Notes: a model not told the origin generated them from the letters alone. A stretch of DNA of 64,000 nucleotides from GCA-2862585 sp965277895 (GCA_965277895.1 CBDIDR010000001.1:1054001-1118000), one strand, 5' to 3'. Numbered from the stretch's first letter, positions 34,391 to 43,248 are shown. A program made the numbers and translations.

Positions 34391-36835
34391 TTAAAATTCT
34401 AAATGAAGCTTCAAATTAACTAGTCTGGAAGTGAGTCGATTAGGTACACCAAATTGATAGCCGTTAGTATCTTTTACCCATAAAAACGAAATGGTATTGT
34501 CGATATCTAATAAGTTAAATACTTCCATGCTTAACCAAGTTGTTTTTGTGAATTTAAGGGGGTTAAAACGTTTTGTCTTTTTACCTTCTTTTTTAATCAC
34601 TGCTGAAAAGCCTATATCTACTCTTCTGTAATTTGGTAACTGAAAGTCATACTCGCCTTTATAGCTGCCTGGAGCGGTAAGTGGTAGTCTTGAGCCATAC
34701 ACCAAATTCAAGTGCATTTTAAAGTTTGGATTTTTAGGGAGGTAATCTTGGAAAAACAGATTAAAATTGACCAATTGGTCGGTAGGCCTATCGTAATAAC
34801 CAGGCTCTATTAAGTTACCTTCATTATCCGTGAAGCTATCATTTAAAATGTCAGCCTTAGTTTCTAATAAAGAAAGGCTAGCCCATGATTCAATTCCTTT
34901 AACAAACTCACCATTAATCCTGAAGTCTAAGCCTTTTGCGTAACCAACAGCATCATTGTTAGCATAGTATCGAATTCTTACGTTTTCAACCTCATATGGA
35001 ATAAGGTCGGTGATATCTTTGTAATAAATTTCTGAAACCAGTTTGAATGGACGTTGCCATATTTTAAAGTTGTAATCACTTCCTAAAACAAAATGTACAG
35101 ATTTTTGTGATTTTATGTTGTAATTAATATTGCCATTAAAGTCACGAAGTTCTCTGTAAAATGGAGATTGATAATAATATCCGCTTGAAAATCTAAATAC
35201 AATATCATTTTGCCAAAGCGGTTGATAGGATAATGATATTCTAGGACTGAATAGATATTCATCGTTTAAGTCCCAATACGATGTTCGAATACCTGATGTT
35301 AAATCAAATTTACCCAGTTGTTGGCTAAACTGCATGTATGCAGTATGACGGTTGGAGTTCAAATTAATTGATGTTCTTAGTGCATCGTCTAAATAAAAAG
35401 GAGTAGAGTTTTGAATACCTACACCTATGGAGTCTGCAGGGTGGGGAAGTGAAAAGTCAGAGGAATCAATTAGCGTATATTCATTAATTTCGTCTTTAAT
35501 TTTTTCTCGTTGAGTTTTTATACCCCATCTAAACTCGAAATCATTTTTGAAATATACCCCTTTATGTTCTGCATTGTATACCGTAGCTTTCAAGTAGTTT
35601 CTGGCATGGTCTAAGTGAGAGCCTACACCAATATTGAATGTGGATTCGCCAAAGGTTTCAGAGCCTAAATCGTTATCGACTTCAGAAAGCCAATATTGCC
35701 CCAAAATATCGAAGGTTTCGCTTTCAAACGTCTGAAAGGCCGAAAGCGTCATTTTAAGATTTAAATTGCTTTTTGGTGAATAGCTGAATTCGTGTGCACC
35801 AAAAAACGTTTCATAGCTATCCACTTCTTGACCTTCAAAATAAATTCGTAACTCTAAAGGTACGCTGATGGTACCAAAACGGGTAGTCTTATTGCTAGGG
35901 ATATGTTGGTATTTATTTCTTGAATAGTTGAGTAGGGTACTCATAGAAAACTTATCGTTAAAGCCGTAATTTATATAGGACTGAACATCTGTGAAGTTAG
36001 GTTTGTATTCGCCTTGTGTTTCTAGACTATTTAAAAGGTATTGATTGGATTTATTCCTAACCCCTAATAAGTAGGATAATTTTTTAGATTTATTAGCTCC
36101 TTCCAAATGTAGATTGGCACCTAATAAACTTAATGTTACAGAGCCGCCAAATGTTGTAGGTTTCTTGTATTGAATATCTAACACAGAAGACATTTTATCT
36201 CCATACTGAGCACTATAGCCTCCAGCAGAAAATTTAATAGAGGATACCAAGTCAGAGTTTACAAAAGATAAACCTTCTTGTTGACCAGAACGAATAAGAA
36301 AAGGTCTGTATATTTCAATCCCATTAACGTATACTAGGTTTTCATCAAAATTACCACCTCGAACAGAATACTGAGAGCTAAGTTCACTAGAAGAACTTAC
36401 TCCGGGAAGTGTTTTTATTAATCCCTCAACACCTCCACTTGTAGATGGAAGACTAACGGCATTTTTTACATCTACCTTTTCAAAGGTGTTTGTCCTTGTC
36501 TTTTGGTCTTCAATATCTACGTTGTCAATGGAAACTCCAATAACATTTAATGTGACGTTTAGTTCATAGTTTTGCCCATTTTTGAGCATAGGTAACTTTA
36601 TCTTCTTCGACCTGTAACCAATAAAAGAGAAAATAGCTTCTTGGTTTTGGTTTGCAGAAATTTTGACGGAGTAGAAGCCTTTTGAATCAGAAATAGTCCC
36701 TTTATTCTTATTGACAATAGATATGTTTACACCTTCAATAGCTTCACCATTATCTGAAGTTATAAACCCTTCGACAGTTTGAGCATTACTTGAGAGAGTA
36801 ATGGTTAAGAATATGAGAAAAAGAAAATATTTCAT
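34391..36835 (-). CDS. TonB-dependent receptor with carboxypeptidase-like N-terminal domain
   Basis: Outer-membrane transporter energised by TonB. A signal peptide (KYFLFLIFLTITLSSNAQ) is followed by a carboxypeptidase-D-regulatory-like domain (VEGFITSDNGEAIEGVNISI to FSFIGYRSKKI, residues about 20-100). A plug domain follows (SLPSTSGGVEGLIKTLPGVSS, QYSVRGGNFDENLVYVNGIEIY), then a barrel ending in LVNLKLHLEF. I chose the ATG at 36835 because the earlier in-frame start (GTG) overlaps the probable -7 element. The substrate cannot be deduced. The M1 peptidase-barrel gene next to it could supply or process peptides. Confidence 0.9.
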   Translation of the reverse strand: MKYFLFLIFLTITLSSNAQTVEGFITSDNGEAIEGVNISIVNKNKGTISDSKGFYSVKISANQNQEAIFSFIGYRSKKIKLPMLKNGQNYELNVTLNVIGVSIDNVDIEDQKTRTNTFEKVDVKNAVSLPSTSGGVEGLIKTLPGVSSSSELSSQYSVRGGNFDENLVYVNGIEIYRPFLIRSGQQEGLSFVNSDLVSSIKFSAGGYSAQYGDKMSSVLDIQYKKPTTFGGSVTLSLLGANLHLEGANKSKKLSYLLGVRNKSNQYLLNSLETQGEYKPNFTDVQSYINYGFNDKFSMSTLLNYSRNKYQHIPSNKTTRFGTISVPLELRIYFEGQEVDSYETFFGAHEFSYSPKSNLNLKMTLSAFQTFESETFDILGQYWLSEVDNDLGSETFGESTFNIGVGSHLDHARNYLKATVYNAEHKGVYFKNDFEFRWGIKTQREKIKDEINEYTLIDSSDFSLPHPADSIGVGIQNSTPFYLDDALRTSINLNSNRHTAYMQFSQQLGKFDLTSGIRTSYWDLNDEYLFSPRISLSYQPLWQNDIVFRFSSGYYYQSPFYRELRDFNGNINYNIKSQKSVHFVLGSDYNFKIWQRPFKLVSEIYYKDITDLIPYEVENVRIRYYANNDAVGYAKGLDFRINGEFVKGIESWASLSLLETKADILNDSFTDNEGNLIEPGYYDRPTDQLVNFNLFFQDYLPKNPNFKMHLNLVYGSRLPLTAPGSYKGEYDFQLPNYRRVDIGFSAVIKKEGKKTKRFNPLKFTKTTWLSMEVFNLLDIDNTISFLWVKDTNGYQFGVPNRLTSRLVNLKLHLEF

Positions 36836-36845
36836 TATCAGCACA

Positions 36846-36853
36846 CAAATGTA
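36846..36853 (-). promoter_or_regulatory. -7 element of the TonB receptor operon
   Basis: On the minus strand TACATTTG matches TAnnTTTG, with 10 nt between it and the chosen ATG at 36835. The leader would be only a few nucleotides long, so the mRNA may be almost leaderless. Confidence 0.5.
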
Positions 36854-36898
36854 TTAATAATCATCATAAAAAATCCCTTATTACTTTTCATAATATTC

Positions 36899-36906
36899 TA
36901 ACTTTG
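36899..36906 (+). promoter_or_regulatory. -7 element of the ArsC-like gene
   Basis: TAACTTTG matches TAnnTTTG, 38 nt before the start codon. No clear TTTG lies at the expected distance. Confidence 0.45.
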
Positions 36907-36944
36907 TTACCATTGATAACTTTCTAATTTTCAATATATTATTT

Positions 36945-37358
36945 ATGAAGAAAATATTGGTTTTATGTACTGGCAATTCGTGTCGATCTCAAATGGTTGA
37001 AGTGTGTTTGAAATCCCTTTTAGACGAATCGACTTTTTCTGTTTTTAGTGCTGGAATAGAAGCTCATGGTATCAATCCATATATGAAAAGAGCAATGGAA
37101 AAGCTAAATTACTCTCTAGAAGGTCATACTTCCAATAATATGGATGAGTACGAGAATATGCATTTTGATTATGTTTTAACGGTTTGTGACCATGCCAATA
37201 ATAGTTGCCCATATTTCAAAGATGCTACCCATCGAATTCATCACTCTTTTGAAGACCCTGCAGATGCAGAAGGAACTGATGAGCAAAAGATGCTTGTTTA
37301 CGAAAAGGTAAGAGATGAAATTATAGAGTATTGCAAAAAACTAGTGGAAGAGCTGTAA
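36945..37358 (+). CDS. Arsenate reductase-like protein of the low-molecular-weight phosphatase fold
   Basis: A 137-residue protein with the P-loop VLCTGNSCRSQMVE (C-x5-R) at residues 7-18 and a later Cys pair in TVCDHANNSCPYF (near residues 80-88). These are the three redox cysteines of thioredoxin-coupled ArsC, and FEDPADAEGTDEQ contains the conserved DP. It would reduce arsenate to arsenite by a Cys relay. It stands alone: no arsR, arsB or acr3 gene is next to it, so a phosphatase-like or general role cannot be excluded. It converges on the M23 peptidase gene with a 3-nt gap. Confidence 0.85.
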   Translation: MKKILVLCTGNSCRSQMVEVCLKSLLDESTFSVFSAGIEAHGINPYMKRAMEKLNYSLEGHTSNNMDEYENMHFDYVLTVCDHANNSCPYFKDATHRIHHSFEDPADAEGTDEQKMLVYEKVRDEIIEYCKKLVEEL

Positions 37359-37361
37359 ATA

Positions 37362-39056
37362 TTATCTGTAAAACTCAGCCTCGTAGGTTGTTGAATTATC
37401 TACTTTATCTGTAACAATTAGTTTATATCGATGCTTACCGGCTTTTAAATCACTTTTGAAATAGTGAGTCAATTTATTACTCTTGGGTTCATATTCCATT
37501 AAAACCCATTTGCCATCTATGTAAGCATTGTAGTTTTTGATACCGCTAAAATCATCATAGATAGTCATTTTCAGAGTTGAGTTTTTCATTGTTTTTCCAG
37601 GGTAAATATTTAGCCCTTTAACAACAGGTGCAATTGTATCAACAGAAACGCTGTAATTACCAAAAGTTTTGGTTTTAGTAGAAATATACCCATTTTCAAA
37701 CTTTCCCCCTATGTAACTTAACTTATTCTTAACACCAACTTTACAAATAAATGCTTTTGAACTCAATGAAGATGGGACATCTGTTTTTAGTTTCATTGAA
37801 TAACTATAATGTACGGCAGTTTTTTCATTATGAATATGATGTATTGGGGAGAATAGGGTTGAATCTGAAGTCATCTTATAATCAAAATATAAGTTATCGT
37901 ACAACGAATTGGTAGGAATATCTACAGTCAAGTATTCATTTTCGAAATAATTTCTTTTGTTAAATGGAAACTTCTTAACATAACTTATGGAATCTCTTGG
38001 AACAGATTCGTCATAATCTACTTTTTCTGCATAAAATGAAAGTAGTGACGAATTTCCATGTGAGTCATCAACAAAAATTTCTACTAATTGTACGCTATCA
38101 TGAGGAGTAATAGTACCATCATTACTTAAAAAGTCATAAATACTTAACTTGTTATTAGGTTGAATAAGGCATTTATGAAGTTTAGTGTTACTTTCTGTTT
38201 TTTCGGAATAATCTAAATGAGAATTGATATAACGGCTTTCATGAAAAGCAAACTCTTCCATACTCATTGAATAAAATAATAGGTTGTCAACAAAAATTTC
38301 TATGGAATACACACCATTTTTATTGTTAGCACCATTTAGTAAGTCATAGGTATGAATACCCAAGGCATAAGGCCCTGAGACTTTAATAGTATCTTTTAAT
38401 GTATACTCGCCACTACCACCAATTACTTTAATCAATTTATCAGCATGTTTTCCATCAATTTGAGTGTTTTCTGATTGAGAATATACTTTCAAACTCCTAA
38501 TAATTGGAGAAATATCATCCCTTACTCTTAGGCCGAAATGAAGTGCATTAATAGGATTTTGATTGTGAGTGTGCCTAATTTCAAAGTGAAGGTGAGGAGC
38601 AAAGGAGCCTCCAGTATTTCCTGATAGACCAATGATATCTCCTTTTTTAACTCGTATCGAATCAACTTTAGGGAATAATTCTATTTCATATTTTTCAGAT
38701 GCATATTGATTATTAACCACATAATCTTGAATTTTACCGCTGTACCGCATTAGATGAGCATAGACAGAGCTGTAACCATTGTCGTGTTGAATATAAATGG
38801 CTTTTCCATAACCCCCCGTAGATACTTTAATTCTAGAGATATACCCATCTGCTATGGCATATACTTTGAGCCCTGATTTGCCTTGGGTTTTTAAATCTAT
38901 TCCAGCATGAAAATGATTAGGTCTTAACTCCCCAAAAGTGCCAGATAACAACAAAGGAATATCAAGGGGTGAGCGAAAATAATCTTGAGGGTAGTCTTGG
39001 GCTTTAACTTCCTGAATAAAAAGAATAAAAATTATGGAAAGTAATAACTTATGCAT
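37362..39056 (-). CDS. M23-family metallopeptidase
   Basis: Secreted peptidoglycan endopeptidase or LytM-like protein. A signal peptide (LLLSIIFILFIQEVKA) is followed by the LytM domain at about residues 35-185: RPNHFHAGIDLKTQ (H-x3-D ligands), YAIADGYISRIKVSTGGYGKAIYI, YAHLMRY, and the GGSFAPHLHFEIR H-x-H pair. All zinc ligands are present, so it should be active. The remaining roughly 370 residues are beta-rich and Ig-like, without a motif I recognise. Presumably periplasmic or outer-membrane associated and involved in wall remodelling. Confidence 0.9.
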   Translation of the reverse strand: MHKLLLSIIFILFIQEVKAQDYPQDYFRSPLDIPLLLSGTFGELRPNHFHAGIDLKTQGKSGLKVYAIADGYISRIKVSTGGYGKAIYIQHDNGYSSVYAHLMRYSGKIQDYVVNNQYASEKYEIELFPKVDSIRVKKGDIIGLSGNTGGSFAPHLHFEIRHTHNQNPINALHFGLRVRDDISPIIRSLKVYSQSENTQIDGKHADKLIKVIGGSGEYTLKDTIKVSGPYALGIHTYDLLNGANNKNGVYSIEIFVDNLLFYSMSMEEFAFHESRYINSHLDYSEKTESNTKLHKCLIQPNNKLSIYDFLSNDGTITPHDSVQLVEIFVDDSHGNSSLLSFYAEKVDYDESVPRDSISYVKKFPFNKRNYFENEYLTVDIPTNSLYDNLYFDYKMTSDSTLFSPIHHIHNEKTAVHYSYSMKLKTDVPSSLSSKAFICKVGVKNKLSYIGGKFENGYISTKTKTFGNYSVSVDTIAPVVKGLNIYPGKTMKNSTLKMTIYDDFSGIKNYNAYIDGKWVLMEYEPKSNKLTHYFKSDLKAGKHRYKLIVTDKVDNSTTYEAEFYR

Positions 39057-39118
39057 CTAAAATTAAATAAGGCAATTAATGTGACGGCAAAAATAACACT
39101 AAAAAAATAACGTAATGC

Positions 39119-39149
39119 TTTGCAATTATGTTATTCAATGTTAAATTTG
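39119..39149 (+). promoter_or_regulatory. Promoter of the coiled-coil gene/zapA operon
   Basis: TTTG at 39119-39122 and TAAATTTG at 39142-39149 are separated by exactly 19 bp, an ideal Bacteroidota promoter. The first start codon lies 38 nt further. Confidence 0.82.
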
Positions 39150-39186
39150 CTTAATCGTTTCAATTGAACGTAATTTCGCGAAAATT

Positions 39187-39468
39187 ATGAAAGCAACTAT
39201 TCAAAGATTATACAGCAAAATGGAATCTTTGATTGCTAAATACGAAGCTGTGAACGAGCAACATCAACTGTCGCTCAGTCGAATTGAAGAACTTTCTAAA
39301 GAGATAGAACTTCATGAACAAGCTATCAAACAATTGGAAGAAAAAAACAAAATCTTAAAGCTTTCTACCTCTATTCAATCAGAACAAGGAGATAATAAAG
39401 CAGCGAGAAAGAAAATAAATGAGTTGGTGCGGGAGATAGACAAATGCATCGCTTTATTGAACAAATGA
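39187..39468 (+). CDS. Small coiled-coil protein upstream of zapA
   Basis: A 93-residue protein that is nearly all heptad-repeat coiled coil (about residues 5-60: YSKMESLIAKYEAVNEQHQL and IELHEQAIKQLEEKNKILKL), with a short second helix at the C-terminus. It has no signal peptide. It is the first gene of a two-gene operon with zapA, 13 nt apart. In proteobacteria, ZapB is a small coiled-coil partner of ZapA, so this is a candidate functional analogue. Sequence homology to ZapB cannot be judged by eye. Confidence 0.75.
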   Translation: MKATIQRLYSKMESLIAKYEAVNEQHQLSLSRIEELSKEIELHEQAIKQLEEKNKILKLSTSIQSEQGDNKAARKKINELVREIDKCIALLNK

Positions 39469-39481
39469 TTTTAATTGCTCT

Positions 39482-39763
39482 ATGAAAGAGTTAAAGATAA
39501 AAGTAACAGTCGCAAACAGAGTTTACCCACTTACTATTAGAAGGGAAGATGAAGAAGGCGTGCGTAAGGCTGTAAAGACCATTGAAGATAGATTGAAAAT
39601 CTATGAATCAAGGTTTGAAGCGAGAGATACACAGGACTTATTAAGTATGTGTCTTCTAGAAATGGCTGTGAAAGTGCTAGGCGATGAGCAAAAAGTGAAA
39701 GTTGACAGTAGCTTGGAAGATAAATTATTGGCAATGGAGTCTATTATCGACAAACATTTATAA
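39482..39763 (+). CDS. zapA: Cell division protein ZapA
   Basis: A 93-residue protein that binds and bundles FtsZ filaments at the division site. The N-terminal beta-alpha-beta part (KELKIKVTVANRVYPLTI, then EEGVRKAVKTIEDRLKIY) and the following helix (DLLSMCLLEMAVKVL) match the ZapA family. The C-terminal coiled coil is short. It lies between the coiled-coil gene and the 6S-like RNA, an order that recalls the E. coli neighbourhood where ssrS follows zapA. Confidence 0.85.
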   Translation: MKELKIKVTVANRVYPLTIRREDEEGVRKAVKTIEDRLKIYESRFEARDTQDLLSMCLLEMAVKVLGDEQKVKVDSSLEDKLLAMESIIDKHL

Positions 39764-39783
39764 AAAAACGTTCTTTACATTTT

Positions 39784-39968
39784 AACCCGCATCAATCCAG
39801 TTTTTAAACTCAACACGTTTTAATCTGGGGAATGACTTATGCTTTCAAAAACCGGCCTCAACCCTTGTGGTTTCTATTTAATAGGACAGTGGACTTTTGC
39901 GATTGTGTAGCAACCCCAATCATATTTTTAAGGAGTTTTTAAGCTCAATGATTGGTGTGGGTTTTTTT
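39784..39968 (+). ncRNA. ssrS: Probable 6S RNA (SsrS-like)
   Basis: The 220-nt gap between zapA and rny holds a structured RNA. Its ends pair: AACCCGCATCAATC (39784-39797) with GATTGGTGTGGGTT (39950-39963), 14 bp with two G-U pairs. TTAAAC-TC near 39804-39811 can pair with GAGTTTTTAA near 39933-39942, and CAAAAACC near 39846-39853 with GGACTTTTG near 39891-39899. This gives a long rod with internal bubbles, about 180 nt, the size and shape of 6S RNA, which binds RNA polymerase as a promoter mimic. TACATTTT at 39776-39783 may be its -7 element, placing the 5' end near 39784-39790. Class assignment (canonical 6S or 6S-Flavo) is inference. Confidence 0.7.
39912..39968 (+). terminator. Alternative terminator hairpin at the 3' end of the 6S-like RNA
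   Basis: AACCCCAATCAT (39912-39923) can also pair with ATGATTGG plus GGTT (39948-39963, 4-nt bulge), followed by seven T residues. This hairpin uses the same 3' strand as the closing stem of the RNA, so the two folds exclude each other. Confidence 0.7.
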
Positions 39969-39987
39969 AATAATAAAACTAAAAACT

Positions 39988-41529
39988 ATGAATGTATACA
40001 TTTTAATTTTACTGACACTTTTTGGTCTAATTGCAGGAGGGGGAGTGTCTTATTTAATATTTAAAAATAACCTCAAGAAAAAATCAAATTCATTATTGTC
40101 TGAGGCTCAAAAAGAAGCTGAACAAATAAAGAAAGATAAAATTCTTCAAGCTAAGGAAAAGTTTATTGAACTTAAGTCCGAACATGAGAAAGTCATAAAT
40201 CAACGAAATCAAAAAATCTCTCACGCAGAAAGTAGAGTAAAAGAAAAAGAAAGTAAACTTTCCCAAAAACTTGGTCAGGTAAACAATAAGGAAAAACAAC
40301 TTGATGAGGCTCGTAAAAATGTAGACATACAACTTTCAATCCTAAAAGACAAAGAGGGTAAATCAGAAAAGTTACTGCAAAAACAAGTGGAAGCTCTGGA
40401 AACTATTTCCGGTCTTTCTGCTGAGGAGGCTAAGAAAGAACTTATACAAGCCTTACAAGATGAGGCAAAGACAAATTCTTTGGCTTACGTTCAAGAAATT
40501 GTTGAGGAGGCCAAGTTAACAGCCACTAAAGATGCTAAGAAAATAATCATTCAAACCATTCAACGAACAGCAACTGAACAAGCCATTGAAAATTCGGTTT
40601 CTGTATTCAATATCGATAGCGATGATGTAAAAGGACGAATCATTGGACGAGAGGGAAGAAACATTCGTTCTTTGGAAGCCGCAACTGGTGTTGAAATTAT
40701 TGTAGATGATACGCCAGACGCTATATTGCTTTCTTGTTTTGATCCAGTTAGAAGGGAGATTGCCCGTTTAGCTTTACATAAATTAGTTACTGACGGACGA
40801 ATTCATCCTGCTCGAATTGAAGAAGTAGTTAAGCAAACCAAAAAACAAATTGAGGAAGAGATTATAGATATTGGTAAACGAACATCAATTGACTTAGGAA
40901 TTCACGGTTTACACCCTGAAATTATTCGAATGGTAGGGCGTATGAAGTACCGTTCCTCTTATGGTCAGAATCTATTGCAGCACTCAAGAGAAGTTGCGAA
41001 TATGTGTGCCACAATGGCTTCAGAGCTAGGCCTAAACGCTAAGGCTGCTAAAAGAGCTGGATTACTTCACGATATCGGCAAAGTGCCAGATGATGAGCCA
41101 GAATTGCCTCACGCTATTTTAGGAATGAAAATTGCACAAAAATACGGCGAGAAAGAGCATATCTGTAATGCTATTGGTGCTCACCACGATGAAATTGAAA
41201 TGACTTCTATGATTTCGCCTATCGTTCAGGTTTGTGATGCTATTTCAGGTTCTAGACCAGGAGCACGTCGCGAGATTGTTGAATCGTATATCAAAAGAAT
41301 AAAGGAGTTAGAAAGTACTGCACTTTCCTATCCAGGAGTGGTAAAATCATATGCTATTCAAGCTGGTAGAGAGTTGAGAGTTATTGTAGAAAGCGAAAAG
41401 ATTTCAGATGCAGATGCTGAAAAATTATCTTTTGAAATATCACAAAAAATTGAGACTGAAATGACCTATCCTGGTCAGGTGAAAGTAACGGTTATCAGAG
41501 AAACAAGAGCAGTTAACTTCGCGAAGTAG
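39988..41529 (+). CDS. rny: Ribonuclease Y
   Basis: Membrane-anchored endoribonuclease that starts mRNA decay. The protein has one N-terminal membrane helix (residues 3-22), a long coiled coil (about 25-150), a KH domain with the GxxG loop in IIGREGRNIRSLEAATGVEI, and an HD domain (HSREVANMCA, AGLLHDIGK, GAHHDEIE). An in-frame start at 39952 would add 12 residues, but it lies within the upstream terminator, so the ATG at 39988 (MNVYILILL) is preferred, giving 513 residues. A strong terminator follows at 41553. Confidence 0.96.
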   Translation: MNVYILILLTLFGLIAGGGVSYLIFKNNLKKKSNSLLSEAQKEAEQIKKDKILQAKEKFIELKSEHEKVINQRNQKISHAESRVKEKESKLSQKLGQVNNKEKQLDEARKNVDIQLSILKDKEGKSEKLLQKQVEALETISGLSAEEAKKELIQALQDEAKTNSLAYVQEIVEEAKLTATKDAKKIIIQTIQRTATEQAIENSVSVFNIDSDDVKGRIIGREGRNIRSLEAATGVEIIVDDTPDAILLSCFDPVRREIARLALHKLVTDGRIHPARIEEVVKQTKKQIEEEIIDIGKRTSIDLGIHGLHPEIIRMVGRMKYRSSYGQNLLQHSREVANMCATMASELGLNAKAAKRAGLLHDIGKVPDDEPELPHAILGMKIAQKYGEKEHICNAIGAHHDEIEMTSMISPIVQVCDAISGSRPGARREIVESYIKRIKELESTALSYPGVVKSYAIQAGRELRVIVESEKISDADAEKLSFEISQKIETEMTYPGQVKVTVIRETRAVNFAK

Positions 41530-41537
41530 ATTGGCTG

Positions 41538-42389
41538 TTATATTGATTTGAAAAGCTGAAGAAATTTTACCATTTCTTCGGCTTTTTCTTTTTTACTACG
41601 ATAGGTGTACGAATGTAATAGGTTATTGATTAAGCGTTTCAATATTTCCTTATTTCCACACGGAGAAAAGTATTTAGAAGACTCTTTAATTTTTTCTCTT
41701 TTAAGGAAGGTTTCTAAATCTTGTCTGTTCAGTATTGTTCCTTTACTAAAAGGGTTGATGTAAAACTTAATAGAGTCAATGTCAAAATGATGTTCGCTTT
41801 CAAAGCCAACAATGAAATGCTTTGGCATATTAATTCCACAAACAGGAAGACCAATTTTTCGTGAAATATGCATGTAAATAATACTCAGCGATAAGGGATT
41901 TCCTTTTCTATTATCTATAACATCATTAATAAATGAGTTTTCTGGAGAATGAAAATTTTTCACATTTCCTCTAAATCGATATCTGCTAAAAATAATTGTG
42001 TTAAGAGTAGATATTTTTTCCAAATCACTATTACAATTTTCAATAGCCAGTTTAGCCTCGCTTATGATTTTGGTAAGTGTGCTTTCAAAGGATTCTCTTT
42101 TAAGTTCTGGGTACTGATACCTACTTACTATCATCCATCCATCTAGAATATCTTTGGGTGATGATATCCATAGTTTGAGTTCGTTAAGCAAACTTTTGAA
42201 CTGAATTTCATGAATGATTTCTTCAACTCTATCTTGAATGAGAGAGTCAAAGTTCTTTTCCCAGGCTTCCTCAAGGTTTGGAATAATATTTGTTCCTAAA
42301 TCTATGAGTTCATTTTTTACGGTTTTATAAACCTCCTTGTCAGGATCTTCAAGTAATTCAATAAGTGCTGAAAGAACTTTTGGGTTCAT
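41538..42389 (-). CDS. SirB1/transglutaminase-like family protein
   Basis: 283-residue cytosolic protein. Residues about 1-75 resemble HEAT-like helices (LLEDPDKEVYKTVKNELIDLG). From about residue 95 it matches the transglutaminase-like core 2 family (SirB1): FINDVIDNRKGNPLSLSIIYMHISRKIGLPVCGINMPKHFIV, and INPFSKGTIL. The usual catalytic Cys of transglutaminases is not apparent at this site. Its role is unknown. The 3' end of the gene contains, on the other strand, the terminator of rny. It is followed closely by nothing on its own strand before rny; upstream it is adjacent to the nucleoside phosphorylase gene (1 nt). Confidence 0.82.
   Translation of the reverse strand: MNPKVLSALIELLEDPDKEVYKTVKNELIDLGTNIIPNLEEAWEKNFDSLIQDRVEEIIHEIQFKSLLNELKLWISSPKDILDGWMIVSRYQYPELKRESFESTLTKIISEAKLAIENCNSDLEKISTLNTIIFSRYRFRGNVKNFHSPENSFINDVIDNRKGNPLSLSIIYMHISRKIGLPVCGINMPKHFIVGFESEHHFDIDSIKFYINPFSKGTILNRQDLETFLKREKIKESSKYFSPCGNKEILKRLINNLLHSYTYRSKKEKAEEMVKFLQLFKSI
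41553..41587 (+). terminator. Intrinsic terminator of rny inside the 3' end of the convergent gene
   Basis: A 12-bp stem (AAGCTGAAGAAA / TTTCTTCGGCTT, one G-U) with an 8-nt loop is followed by a T-rich run. It lies wholly within the coding sequence of the convergent SirB1-like gene. Confidence 0.88.
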
Positions 42390-42390
42390 A

Positions 42391-43209
42391 CTAATACAGT
42401 TTAGCTAATACGGTATCAATCATATTGTCAATAGCAGATTTATAATCTGTAGATTTTCCACCCGTTGCTCTGTTTGCCAATATGGTGCAAATAGTTAGGC
42501 AATTATGCCCCATAAGCTTTCCTAATCCATAGAGAGCAGAGGTTTCCATTTCAAAATTGGTAATTCTTAACCCTTTATGTTCAAATGACTTCAATCGCTT
42601 GTGTAAATCTTCAATAGCAAAAGGTAATCGCAATTTTCTGCCTTGTGGAGCATAAAAGCCTGGAGCAGTAACTGTAATCCCACTTCTTAAATCACTAAAT
42701 TTTGAAAGTAATTGCTTATTTGCGGCATAGATGTAAGGAACTGAAAGCTCTTTTGGCCATTCTAGCTGTTCATTAATAGCCTTTTGTAAATCGTCATCAA
42801 ACTGATTGTTAGCATAGAAATGCATAAGATTGTCAATACCCAGACCATGAGTTGAAGCTACCAGTGAATCAATTTCAATATCTTTCTGAATAGTTCCTGA
42901 CGTTCCCAATCTGATGAGATTAAGCGATTCATCTTCTGGAACTAGAGAATCAAGTTCATTTAATACAATATCAATATTATCAGTGCCTATACCAGTTGAT
43001 AATGCACTTACCCTTTTACTACCAATATAGCCTGTATGTGTTGTAAATTCTCTATTTGAAATCTTGTGTTCAATAGAATCAAATCGTTTTGATATCTCGC
43101 TTACTCTGCCTTGGTCACCAACTAAAAAAACATCTTTAGCTATGTGCTCGGCTAGTAAATTTAAATGATACACACCTTTTATCTCGCTCTTAATCGATTT
43201 CATACTCAT
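42391..43209 (-). CDS. Nucleoside phosphorylase (uridine phosphorylase-like)
   Basis: 272-residue hexameric-type phosphorylase (PNP/UDP family 1). Visible landmarks are VFLVGDQGRVSEI (phosphate-binding Gly-Asp-x-x-Arg), GTDNIDIVLNEL, IRLGTSGTIQ, and ITNFEMETSALYGLGKLMGH, which contains the Glu-Met-Glu ribose-binding motif. It would split nucleosides with phosphate in salvage; base preference (uridine or other) is not certain. Either of two ATGs 6 nt apart could be the start. It diverges from the universal stress gene. Confidence 0.88.
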   Translation of the reverse strand: MSMKSIKSEIKGVYHLNLLAEHIAKDVFLVGDQGRVSEISKRFDSIEHKISNREFTTHTGYIGSKRVSALSTGIGTDNIDIVLNELDSLVPEDESLNLIRLGTSGTIQKDIEIDSLVASTHGLGIDNLMHFYANNQFDDDLQKAINEQLEWPKELSVPYIYAANKQLLSKFSDLRSGITVTAPGFYAPQGRKLRLPFAIEDLHKRLKSFEHKGLRITNFEMETSALYGLGKLMGHNCLTICTILANRATGGKSTDYKSAIDNMIDTVLAKLY

Positions 43210-43215
43210 TTTTAT

Positions 43216-43223
43216 TACTTTTG
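43216..43223 (+). promoter_or_regulatory. -7 element of the universal stress gene
   Basis: TACTTTTG matches TAnnTTTG, 25 nt before the chosen start. A minus-strand TAGCTTTG at 43232-43239 faces it and may serve the divergent phosphorylase gene. Confidence 0.45.
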
Positions 43224-43248
43224 CACATATACAAAGCTATTCAAAATT

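Noticed and set aside
36945..37358. Arsenic resistance operon
   Set aside because: Only the ArsC-like gene is present; no regulator or transporter is near, so an operon cannot be claimed.
39952..39987. Twelve-codon N-terminal extension of rny
   Set aside because: It lies within the terminator arm of the upstream RNA and does not match the RNase Y N-terminus; the ATG at 39988 fits.
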